NCBI GenBank assembly: GCA_900315105.1
Contig: OMXX01000015.1
Location: 9,315 to 73,314 of the forward strand
DNA: 64,000 nt
Reading direction: 5' to 3'
DNA from: an uncultured Prevotellaceae bacterium
Lineage (GTDB): Bacteria > Bacteroidota > Bacteroidia > Bacteroidales > Bacteroidaceae
Of the stretch, positions 35,296 through 42,993 are shown in pieces. The notes beneath the pieces are model-generated. The model did no database searches, was not told where the DNA came from, and worked only from the letters and a program-made list of their open reading frames with translations. Both the position numbers and the translations under genes were made by a program. Within the stretch, counting starts at the first letter, position 1; every line of letters starts with the position of its first letter.

Positions 35296-35440
35296 ATTCT
35301 ACTAAAAAAACGCAATTTCTACCCATTTATTGCCACATTCACAATATGGAGTGAAATAAAAACTCCCAGAGTGCATCTGAACCGAGCAACCCTGAGAGCC
35401 TTGCAATCTGTCTTTACTTGAATTATCTTTACTTTTATCT

Positions 35441-36409
35441 TTACTTCACCATCACCTTCTTACCGTCAATGATATTCAAGCCCTTGACTGGAGCTGTGAG
35501 GCGCTCGCCGGCAAAACTGAATACTGATGCCTTGCTCTCTTCTTCTGTGATGCTGTTGATTGCTGTGAGTGAAGAACTGTTAGCCTTCATCTCGTCAGCA
35601 GCAGTAACAAACAAGTGTCTCCAACCATTTGCCGTCTGATAGTCAGCCAGACAATCTGAAGGAATATCCACTGTACATATGCCTCTTGTAGGAAGCGAGA
35701 TGAAAGTTTCATCCTCAATCTCAGAAGGGAATATATTCTGATTGATGATGTTCATAAGGTTCTTGCAGTTTCTGAACATATCCTCAACGTTAGCGTTCTT
35801 GTTCACCGAAAGCGTTGTAAGGTCCATATCCTCAAGAGAAGTGCAGTCAGCAAACATCTGGCTGAAATCGGTCACGTTATGTGTGTCAAGGTCGAAAAGC
35901 GTGAATGTTGCCAATGACTTGCAACCGGCAAACATACTTGCCATGCTCGTAACGTTACTTGTTAGGAAGTTATCACGATATGGAGTAAACATTCCCTTTG
36001 CATAGAATGCCTCCTCGTCCTGTAAAGCTGTTGCCATACCGAACTCTATAACCTCAAGCGAAGTGCAGTTTGCAAACATACAACTCATATCTGTCACCTC
36101 ATTCGTATAGAAGTTATCGAGATACACCGCATTAAGATTAGTGCAGCCGCTGAACATATAGGTGCATGTCTTTGCAGCCACCGGAGTAGAGAAAGCCACC
36201 GTGGTAATCGCGTCCTTGAAGTTGCTCCAAGGAGCGGCATCGCCTTCCCATGTTCCGAGAACTGCATAGTCCTCTTCTGAAGAGATGTTCAGGTTACCAT
36301 CATTGTCGATAACCCATGTGCAGTCTCCAGATACGCCTTCCGCAATATTAGCAAATGCTGGAATTACAGTAAGCAAAGTTGCCCCTACGAATGAGATAAT
36401 ACGTTTCAT
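35441..36409 (-). CDS. BspA-like surface protein with DUF285-type repeats
   Basis: A 322-residue secreted protein with signal peptide MKRIISFVGATLLTVIPAFA. The repeats have the DUF285/BspA form N-V-T-x-M-x-x-M-F-x-x-C, for example NEVTDMSCMFANCTSLEVIE, SNVTSMASMFAGCKSLATF and HNVTDFSQMFADCTSLEDMD. The C-terminal tail is FSFAGERLTAPVKGLNIIDG then KKVMVK. The tail matches the LRR proteins at 32.4-34.4 kb, while the repeat type is different. Predicted cell-surface or secreted adhesin. Confidence 0.9.
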   Translation of the reverse strand: MKRIISFVGATLLTVIPAFANIAEGVSGDCTWVIDNDGNLNISSEEDYAVLGTWEGDAAPWSNFKDAITTVAFSTPVAAKTCTYMFSGCTNLNAVYLDNFYTNEVTDMSCMFANCTSLEVIEFGMATALQDEEAFYAKGMFTPYRDNFLTSNVTSMASMFAGCKSLATFTLFDLDTHNVTDFSQMFADCTSLEDMDLTTLSVNKNANVEDMFRNCKNLMNIINQNIFPSEIEDETFISLPTRGICTVDIPSDCLADYQTANGWRHLFVTAADEMKANSSSLTAINSITEEESKASVFSFAGERLTAPVKGLNIIDGKKVMVK

Positions 36410-36527
36410 TTCTATTTCCTAATTAGATAGTTATCGCCTGCTGAGTTTTTATTCCCCTTTTTCAATTAGTTGCATCTTCAAGCTCTATCTTGAATGTTTT
36501 TTCTCAGCTATAACAGTTTTACTGTTG

Positions 36528-36535
36528 CAAAATTA
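36528..36535 (-). promoter_or_regulatory. Promoter -7 box for the DUF285-repeat protein gene
   Basis: TAATTTTG on the minus strand, giving a leader of about 115 nt. Confidence 0.55.
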
Positions 36536-36672
36536 AGTATTTTTGTCAATTCAACCAAATTTTTTTCAAGAAAAAATGTTGTTTATTACGAAACCAATAC
36601 ATTTTTACAGATTCACATTATGGATTGCAACACAATCACAATTTTTTCTTGTGAATTATCACGAAAATACCG

Positions 36673-38460
36673 TTAGAAGCAAACCTCCTCCAAAACACGA
36701 TACCTTACCGTCTCTGAATCTTTTGTTGCCGGATTCCACAGCGGCATTTCCTTTATCAATCGCTCCACCTCATCGCAGCATTCCTTTCTGAGGTTTTCAT
36801 TCTCATGAATCTTCAAATCGGTAACCGTACCGTCAACTTCAACGGTGAAATCAACCAAGATGCACTTTCCATCGCGCACCTTCTCCACATCAGCATTAAG
36901 GTAATTATCGTTCGAAACGGCAATTCTACGGTTCTTTTCCACGTATTCATCGAAATCACGATAGCCATTACCAATCTCTGCCTCCATATATACCCAATCC
37001 CCATATATCGTTGCTCGTGTATATGGAATATTACCCGGGTAAAGCAATTTACGCGATTTTATCGTCACCTTAGATGTAGCACCACGCCTCTTTACCGACA
37101 CCTTCCTATCCTTAAACAGTTTCTTCAACTGACGCACGTATTTCGAAGTGAAAACGCCATCAATAACGATTCTATCCACATTTAGTTCTCCGAACCAATC
37201 GGGCAACTCGATCTCATCCATGAATTCCAGATGCAAGTCTCTCAGATATTCAATTTCCATGAACATCTCAGGCACCTTATAAAGGGTAAAATCTGGCTTC
37301 ATATCAGGCCCATCCTTTTTCATCAAGTCGCGCAAGGTCATTTCCGATTCCGCCTTCTTCTCGCATACCATCCAACCAATTCTCGGACGCATGGTATTGG
37401 CATCACCGTCAACATCCACGCCAACAAGACCTGCATGCACCGACATTCTTAACGTTTCTGTCTCCCCTTCTCTTTGGCATATAAAAGGTGCGCTCACCAC
37501 GTTAGGCTTCATATCCTGAGTATCGTAGTTCACACTTTCCGGGGTACGGCCCTTCTTGTCAAACGGCATCAGTTTCAGGAACCAACCGTCCAGTTTCGTA
37601 GGTTTGTCACGACCCACACAACTACTACGGGTTATTTCGTCAATTCTATCACGCTTCACTATATCCTGCCAGAACCTGACATTGGGCTTACCTTTGGAAG
37701 CGGCAACAAACTCTTCCAATATAGGCTCAAGTTCTTCAACCCAGTCCTCAATACCATAAACACTCAGTCTCCTTGTCTTATCCAGCACTTTTCTCCAGTC
37801 ATCAGACGTACCCTCTATAGTGATGGAAGGTATGCCACAGACACCAACAACCACCAAATAGTCAAAATACGCTTTCACGGTACTCATCAGCGTGATTTGC
37901 GATGCCATGCGTTCCGTCTTTCCCGTTGTGGAGAAATCAGCCCTCATCAAATCGGCAAGGTTCCCCTTAGTGTTAGCGCCAATCTGCTTGTCGAAACCGT
38001 CAAACACCTCCTCCCAGTTAAAAGAAGGCGAGTGAACATCATCATCCCTATAAATCTTAACTTTAAGCAACTTCTTTCCACTATGATTCACCAGCAAACT
38101 CCTGAAATTCTCAGGCTTTTCATTCACGAACTGGCAGAATCCCTGACTTATCATCGTCCATATAATATCAGGCGACAACACCACTGAGTGATGCTGCATA
38201 TAGGCTTCCACGAGGCAGTCGAAGAACACGGATGAGGTTCTAAAGTAAAGAGAGTCTTCCCAACTCTTAGTCACAACACAGCCCGAATCATCTTCCCTCG
38301 CCCATTCCTCTGCAACTTTGTCAGCAGTCTTATTAGCTTTCAGTCGCCCCACAGGCTTAAGTCCCTTATCCACGACAAAGGTATGCGCCGCATTTTGTGC
38401 TGCGCAGTATTCAGAAACACCGCCCATAAAGAGCAGAAAAGCTATAATATACTTCTTCAT
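36673..38460 (-). CDS. DUF4419 protein fused to a TonB C-terminal domain
   Basis: A 595-residue secreted protein with signal peptide MKKYIIAFLLFMGGVSEYCA. Residues about 75-440 look like DUF4419: VVLSPDIIWTMISQGFCQFV, NHSGKKLLKVKIYRDDD and MASQITLMSTVKAYFDYL are its conserved blocks. Residues about 505-595 end with CILVDFTVEVDGTVTDLKIH and IKEMPLWNPATKDSETV, the fold pattern of a TonB C-terminal domain. There is no TonB-type proline-rich linker or N-terminal energy-coupling helix, so it cannot act as a classical TonB. Its function is unknown; it is flanked by noncoding DNA on the upstream side. Confidence 0.8.
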   Translation of the reverse strand: MKKYIIAFLLFMGGVSEYCAAQNAAHTFVVDKGLKPVGRLKANKTADKVAEEWAREDDSGCVVTKSWEDSLYFRTSSVFFDCLVEAYMQHHSVVLSPDIIWTMISQGFCQFVNEKPENFRSLLVNHSGKKLLKVKIYRDDDVHSPSFNWEEVFDGFDKQIGANTKGNLADLMRADFSTTGKTERMASQITLMSTVKAYFDYLVVVGVCGIPSITIEGTSDDWRKVLDKTRRLSVYGIEDWVEELEPILEEFVAASKGKPNVRFWQDIVKRDRIDEITRSSCVGRDKPTKLDGWFLKLMPFDKKGRTPESVNYDTQDMKPNVVSAPFICQREGETETLRMSVHAGLVGVDVDGDANTMRPRIGWMVCEKKAESEMTLRDLMKKDGPDMKPDFTLYKVPEMFMEIEYLRDLHLEFMDEIELPDWFGELNVDRIVIDGVFTSKYVRQLKKLFKDRKVSVKRRGATSKVTIKSRKLLYPGNIPYTRATIYGDWVYMEAEIGNGYRDFDEYVEKNRRIAVSNDNYLNADVEKVRDGKCILVDFTVEVDGTVTDLKIHENENLRKECCDEVERLIKEMPLWNPATKDSETVRYRVLEEVCF

Positions 38461-38497
38461 TATCTCTTATTTTTAAAAGATTCAGGTCTTCAGTGTG

Positions 38498-38505
38498 CAA
38501 AGATA
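38498..38505 (-). promoter_or_regulatory. Promoter -7 box for the DUF4419 gene
   Basis: TATCTTTG on the minus strand, 37 bp before the ATG. Confidence 0.65.
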
Positions 38506-38655
38506 CAAAGTTTCTCCCAATCTACCAAGCGAAACCAAAGAAAAAAGATCAATCACCACTACTTGCCTTAGCATGATGAGTTGCAGCGAATAAAAGTAAA
38601 TGGTAAATAGTTAAGGAGTTCTCTTTTTAAACTTTTACATTTTCAATTAAAATAC

Positions 38656-38712
38656 AAACGCAAAGACACAAAGTTTTTATCCTTACCCCCTTTCCTTTGC
38701 GTCTTCGCGTTT
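38656..38712. repeat. Inverted repeat of the AACGCAAAGACACAAAG type
   Basis: AAACGCAAAGACACAAAG (38656-38673) faces CTTTGCGTCTTCGCGTTT (38695-38712), 16 of 18 positions complementary. A related AACGCAAAGACACTAAG segment lies at 41769-41785. Confidence 0.75.
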
Positions 38713-38881
38713 AGTTTATTCGCAAGTTCATCAAGCTTCGCAAGTCTTAATAACTTGATATCTCAAACCCCATACAGAAGGTTACTCCGAGAGTTGTTGT
38801 TATGGCTGTTAGCACAACAGTCAACTCTATCGGCGTATCGTAACTTTTGACGCATCTTGAATTAGATTCATAAGTATATCA

Positions 38882-38970
38882 CTATCCTAAAGCATTCATG
38901 AAGTCTGCTATCAGATCATCCGTATTCTCAATTCCAAGCGAGACACGGAACGCATTTTGATATATTTGCT
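38882..38970 (-). pseudogene. C-terminal remnant of a Cys/Met-metabolism PLP enzyme
   Basis: Read on the minus strand the segment encodes NAFRVSLGIENTDDLIADFM then NALG and a TAG stop at 38884-38882. This is the conserved C-terminal end of the cystathionine gamma-synthase / O-acetylhomoserine sulfhydrylase family (R-x-S-x-G-I-E-x-x-D-D-L-I-x-D). The remaining 370 or so residues are absent: upstream sequence soon runs into repeats. A promoter and folded leader on the same strand at 39247-39313 may be the other remnant of the gene. Confidence 0.75.
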
Positions 38971-39024
38971 ATTTCCTGTTTGTATCATCATTTCAAAGAC
39001 CGAATCGGATTTATGCCTTTGTCA

Positions 39025-39100
39025 TCCTCCCCCTGTTCCATCGCTAATCCCCAACTCTAAATAGCGAGGGCAGAGCGAAGGGAGAGCGAAGGCAGAACCA
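39025..39100. repeat. 11-bp-periodic element, copy D (short)
   Basis: Pyrimidine-rich CCTCCCCCTG and TCCATCGCTAA precede purine-rich units in which GCGA recurs at 39064, 39075 and 39086, exactly 11 bp apart (AGAGCGAAGGG, AGAGCGAAGGC). It is a shorter member of the family also at 5.2, 47.3 and 63.7 kb. Confidence 0.65.
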
Positions 39101-39246
39101 GTCATGAGTGAAAAGTGAAGAGTGAAAAATTTAAGTTACACCGTTCGGCATTGGCGCCCTTGCCGTCAGGAACTCTCAACCTTCAACTCTTGGCCTTTGT
39201 CTTTTGACCTTTGACTGATTCACGATGACAACGTGCACAGCACCTC

Positions 39247-39313
39247 GCACTCGAAAGATAACGAACGTCGGCTAAGAGCCGGTGCATGTTTCAATCTTTC
39301 GAGTGCAAAGTTA
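39247..39313 (-). promoter_or_regulatory. Promoter plus folded leader of a decayed gene
   Basis: On the minus strand TAACTTTG (39313-39306) is followed directly by a 13-bp perfect inverted repeat GCACTCGAAAGAT/ATCTTTCGAGTGC (39294-39306 with 39247-39259) that encloses a second hairpin, CGGCT-AAG-AGCCG (39269-39281). The RNA would start inside or at the base of this structure. It points toward the PLP-enzyme remnant about 300 bp away. No known riboswitch consensus is recognised. Confidence 0.5.
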
Positions 39314-39510
39314 CGAAAAAAGAAATTGTCAGAATACGAAAAAATACTTTTCGATACTTTAATACTTTACGATACGAAAAAATACGTATTTTCTCGATAT
39401 TTTTTTTATCTATGCAGAATGAGCGGTGAGTTGCAGACTATCAATCAGTTGTGATATTAGTAATTTACAAGGATTTCATTCGTAAAAAAACTAACAAGTA
39501 AAAAACTAAC

Positions 39511-39719
39511 ATGGAGAAGAAAGAAATTCCGACTTGCGTCGATGGGGGAAAGTAAATTGGAAGGATTCGTGGAGCTCTATCAGGAGTCGACTCATAAGTT
39601 CCAGGAGAGTGAAAAGGCTCGTGTGGCTGATGTGCTTGAGTATCAATGATGACAAAGGCTCATGGAAATGTGAAACAGCGATAGTAACAATATTGCCGAG
39701 GAGGTAAACCCATTCAACA
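39511..39719 (+). pseudogene. Frameshifted short ORF remnant
   Basis: An ATG frame reads MEKKEIPTCVDGGK and stops. A shifted frame continues EGFVELYQESTHKFQESEKA then RVADVLEYQ and a stop. A third frame reads DDKGSWKCETAIVTILPRR. Together they look like one small protein broken by two frameshifts. I do not recognise the family. Confidence 0.35.
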
Positions 39720-39790
39720 ATCATTTTTTGTTAATCTGCGCCTTGTTGTGTTAAAGGTTGTTTATTTATGAATATTTTTGATGTAAATCA

Positions 39791-39906
39791 TTGCAATTTT
39801 GATAATTATTCATTATCTTTGCAATGGATTTAGTAAAAAAGTTTCCCCCTTTCATAATCAAATAATTTAGGCTAATCGAGACGTGAGTCACCGTTAGCCT
39901 TTTTTG
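39791..39906 (+). ncRNA. Candidate small RNA: promoter and terminator without an ORF
   Basis: TATCTTTG (39814-39821) is a consensus -7 box. About 50-80 bp later GGCTAA/TTAGCC (39870-39875 and 39894-39899) with an inner GTGA/TCAC forms a hairpin followed by TTTTTT. The transcript would be about 75-80 nt and has no reading frame of note. The -33 element is weak. Confidence 0.4.
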
Positions 39907-39909
39907 TGG

Positions 39910-40400
39910 CTACCCTGTCCTTCCCCAAGGGAAGGCCCCATCCCCACCATACATCCACCCCCTACGGCCTACCAGTCCTTCCCAAAATGGGTAGTCCGAT
40001 GTTGATAACATCGGAGTATGTGACAAGCTCCCCCCCTCACCCCCTCCAGGGGAAGTAGATACAATTGAGAGCGACGGGGAGATTTTCACCAAGATTTTTA
40101 GCATAGATTTTATCTAGATTTGGCTTCCCTTCGGCCGCCGACCTCTTCGACGTTCTGAAGGAGCTTGCGACTGAAACGGGATTTATTTTTTTCTCATGAT
40201 ATTCTCGTGTAGATTTTCATCCTGATTTTTGAAATTTTAAAATCCTCGCTGAAAATCTAGAAAAAATCTGAGCTGAAAATAGTGGGAGGGATATTCTTTC
40301 TTTGTTTCGCTCGTGCCTCGCTCAGAAATCTAGAGAAAATCTGAGATTAAAATCGGGGTGAAAATAAATGAAAAATGAAAAGTGAAAAATCTGGGTGAGC
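39910..40400. other. Noncoding, repeat-rich stretch
   Basis: There is no supported gene. It contains CCTTCCCCAAGGGAAGG (a palindrome near 39918), other CCTTCCC fragments, and a direct repeat of the type AAATCTAGAnAAAATCTGAG near 40252 and 40326. It looks like accumulated intergenic repeat debris between a minus-strand protein gene and galK. Confidence 0.6.
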
Positions 40401-40427
40401 ATCTCCCCTATCCTAATTTTTCGACAA

Positions 40428-40470
40428 GAAAAAAGGCAAAAGTCATAACATGGAGCTATGCTTTTGCCCT
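40428..40470 (-). terminator. Intrinsic terminator of the gal operon
   Basis: GGCAAAAG/CTTTTGCC (40435-40442 and 40461-40468) with inner CAT/ATG pairs ends, in the minus direction, in a T-run (AAAAAA at 40429-40434). It lies 36 bp after galK. Confidence 0.85.
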
Positions 40471-40505
40471 TTATGGCTACCTTTCGGGTACGCGTGAAAT
40501 AATTT

Positions 40506-41666
40506 TTAGCAGATCTTGCGGGAACCATCGCCAATAACGACATCGATGACTTTTGGCTCGTGTCCATACTTCTCTGCGAACTTCTTCTTTGCATCAGCAA
40601 TGAAGGTGTCGTAGAGCTCGTCCTTGACGAGGTTGATGGTGCAGCCGCCAAAACCACCGCCCATGATGCGGGAGCCTGTCACGCCGTTTGCCTTGGCTAT
40701 GTCGTTGAGGAAATCAAGCTCCTCACAGCTCACTTCGTAGTCCTTTGAGAGTCCCTGATGGGTGAGATACATCTGCTTGCCTACTTCTTCATAGTCGCCC
40801 TTAACAAGAGCGTCACACACGGCAAGTACGCGGTCTTTCTCTCCAAGTACGAAAGTGGCACGCTGTATGTCCTCTGCGCTTACATCAGCCTTGACTTCCT
40901 GAAGGTCTTCCCAAGAACAGTCGCGGAGAGTCTCTATGGTGCGCTCAGGATGGCGTTTCTGTACGGCTTTCGCAACGTTTTCGCAAGAGTTGCGTCGGTC
41001 GTTGTATGGAGAGCCTGCAAGTTCGTGCTTTACGCATGAATTGAGCAATACGAGCTTATAGCCCTGCGGATTGAAAGGAAAGTACTCAAACTCGCGTGTG
41101 TTGCAGTCGAGGCGCATGAGTTTACCAGCCTGTCCAAAGACGCTTGCAAACTGGTCCATAATACCGCAGTTGCAGCCGATATACTTATGCTCAGTTGCCT
41201 GACCTGCGAGAACGATATCCCACTTGCTGATCTTGTTGTCGGCAAAGAGGTCGTTGAGAGCGCAACCGAAACAGCTTTCCAAAGCAGCTGAAGAGCTCAT
41301 TCCTGCACCAAGAGGCACATCGCCGGCGAATGCCACGTTGAAGCCCTTGACATCTACACCGAGGAGACGGAACTCCTGTACCATGCCATAGATGAAGCGA
41401 GCCCATTGTGCTGACGGCCCCTTTGGGGCGTCAACCTTGAACTCCACCTTATCCTTGAGGTCGATGGAATATGCTATTACGGTATCAGTACCATTAGGGC
41501 GCACCTCAGCCATCACTCCCTGAGTAACAGCACCAGGGAAGACGAAACCGCCATTATAGTCGGTATGCTCGCCAATGAGGTTGATACGTCCCGGAGAATG
41601 GTAGATGTTTCCGGTTAGTCCGTCGAAATGCTTAATGAAGCGACTTCTTACGAATTCAATATCCAT
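40506..41666 (-). CDS. galK: Galactokinase
   Basis: A cytosolic GHMP kinase that phosphorylates galactose to galactose 1-phosphate in the Leloir pathway; 386 residues. I chose the ATG at 41666 (MDIEFVRSRFIKHFDGLTGN) because the longer frame begins with TTG inside an intergenic inverted repeat. The galactokinase signature GRINLIGEHTDYNGGFVFP is near residue 27, the phosphate-binding GHMP loop DVPLGAGMSSSAALE near residue 118 and the C-terminal GGGFGGCTINLV near residue 340. It follows galM on the same strand; the gap of 208 bp carries repeats. Confidence 0.97.
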   Translation of the reverse strand: MDIEFVRSRFIKHFDGLTGNIYHSPGRINLIGEHTDYNGGFVFPGAVTQGVMAEVRPNGTDTVIAYSIDLKDKVEFKVDAPKGPSAQWARFIYGMVQEFRLLGVDVKGFNVAFAGDVPLGAGMSSSAALESCFGCALNDLFADNKISKWDIVLAGQATEHKYIGCNCGIMDQFASVFGQAGKLMRLDCNTREFEYFPFNPQGYKLVLLNSCVKHELAGSPYNDRRNSCENVAKAVQKRHPERTIETLRDCSWEDLQEVKADVSAEDIQRATFVLGEKDRVLAVCDALVKGDYEEVGKQMYLTHQGLSKDYEVSCEELDFLNDIAKANGVTGSRIMGGGFGGCTINLVKDELYDTFIADAKKKFAEKYGHEPKVIDVVIGDGSRKIC

Positions 41667-41677
41667 GTTAAAAAGCC

Positions 41678-41744
41678 TAACCAAGCCTTCCCAAAGGGAA
41701 GGATGTTTTATACATTCTTTCGCTATACAGGGAAGGCTTGGTTA
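41678..41744. repeat. 15-bp inverted repeat upstream of galK
   Basis: TAACCAAGCCTTCCC (41678-41692) and GGGAAGGCTTGGTTA (41730-41744) are exact reverse complements. A weaker CTCCCTTTGGGAGG palindrome lies at 41850-41864. These are intergenic repeats inside the galM-galK gap. Confidence 0.85.
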
Positions 41745-41874
41745 ATAAAGTTAGAATTAATATTATTGAACGCAAAGACACTAAGTCGCAAAGCTAAATA
41801 AACTCTGTATCTATGTGTCTTTGCATCGAAATTACTATATCGCATCCCTCCCTTTGGGAGGGCCTGGGTGGGCT

Positions 41875-42957
41875 TTACTTTTCTACACCGAACTTATAGA
41901 TGGTCTTCTGCTTGTAGCGCTCGCCTGGGTTGAGGACTACAGATGGGAAGTAAGGACGGTTTGGAGAATCTGGGAAGTGCTGAGCCTCGAGACAGATAGC
42001 AGAGCGCTTTGGAGCTGTGCAACCGAACTGGATTTCCTTACCGCTTGCGAAGTTGGCTGTATAAACCTGAAGACCTGGTTCTGTGGTGTAGCACTCGAGT
42101 GTACGACCAGTCTTTGGATCCTTAACGCGTGCAGCGAATGAGAGTTCGCCTACCTCGTTCTTGTTGAGCACGAAGTTGTGGTCGTAACCGCTACCGTTCT
42201 TGATCTGCTCGTTGTCGGCATTGATCTCGAGACCGATCTTCTTTGGCTTGCGGAAGTCGAATGGAGTGCCTTCAACCTTGAGGATCTCACCAGTTGGGAT
42301 GCTGACAGCATCGATAGGGAGATAGAAATCGGCGTTGAGCTCGAGATCCCAGTCCTCGATTGTAGGTGTTGGCTTAGCAATACCGCTGAGTGAGAAGAAT
42401 GCGTGGTGAGTAAGGTTGATGATAGTCTTCTTGTTTGTTGTAGCAAGATACTCGATGATCAGCTCATTCTCGTTTGTCCATGTATAAACAACAGTTACAT
42501 GAACCTCACCAGAGAAGCCTTCCTCACCGTAAGAGCTTACGTAGTTGAGTACGAGGGTGCTGTCGTTCATCTGAAGAGCATCCCATACACGAGCATGATA
42601 ACCTGTAGGACCGCCGTGAAGATGGTTTGGACCGTCGTTAAGGGCTACATTATACTCCTTGCCATTGAGGATGAACTTACCCTCCTTGATACGGTTGCCG
42701 AAACGACCTATGAGAGTTGAGAGGAACGGCTCAGTTGTATTGATATAGTCATTGATGTTATCATGTCCCTGGATTACGTTGGCCATATTTCCGTCCTTGT
42801 CAGGAACCATGATAGCTGCAATAGCACCACCAAAGTTTGTTACTGCAATCTCAGCACCGTTTGAATTACGGAGTACATAGAGATCTGTCTGCTTTCCCTG
42901 GACGGTGGTCATGAAGTCTTCACGCTTCAAACCACAAATGTTTTCGCTTGTTGCCAT
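41875..42957 (-). CDS. galM: Aldose 1-epimerase (mutarotase)
   Basis: A 360-residue cytosolic enzyme that interconverts alpha and beta anomers of galactose and other aldoses. Family motifs are NFGGAIAAIMVPDKDGN near residue 38, FLSTLIGRFGNRIKEGKF near residue 78, the catalytic His in NLTHHAFFSLSG near residue 183, GYDHNFVLNK near residue 258 and the catalytic Glu in CLEAQHFPDSPN near residue 325. There is no signal peptide. It lies between the porin and galK genes on the minus strand, 36 bp from the porin stop. Confidence 0.95.
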   Translation of the reverse strand: MATSENICGLKREDFMTTVQGKQTDLYVLRNSNGAEIAVTNFGGAIAAIMVPDKDGNMANVIQGHDNINDYINTTEPFLSTLIGRFGNRIKEGKFILNGKEYNVALNDGPNHLHGGPTGYHARVWDALQMNDSTLVLNYVSSYGEEGFSGEVHVTVVYTWTNENELIIEYLATTNKKTIINLTHHAFFSLSGIAKPTPTIEDWDLELNADFYLPIDAVSIPTGEILKVEGTPFDFRKPKKIGLEINADNEQIKNGSGYDHNFVLNKNEVGELSFAARVKDPKTGRTLECYTTEPGLQVYTANFASGKEIQFGCTAPKRSAICLEAQHFPDSPNRPYFPSVVLNPGERYKQKTIYKFGVEK

Positions 42958-42993
42958 ATTAAGTTTATTGTTAAAAGGTTGTATAATAAAATG

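Noticed and set aside
36840..38187. Plus-strand open frames opposite the DUF4419 gene
   Set aside because: They are antisense shadows of a gene with a signal peptide, conserved blocks and a promoter.
38760..38880. A minus-strand stretch reading like a hydrophobic segment (TVVLTAITTTLGVTF) before a stop
   Set aside because: About 35 codons only, without a start or recognisable family; too weak to call a gene remnant.
39247..39313. SAM-I riboswitch in the decayed leader
   Set aside because: The conserved SAM-I core sequences are absent; only the position suggests a link with methionine metabolism.
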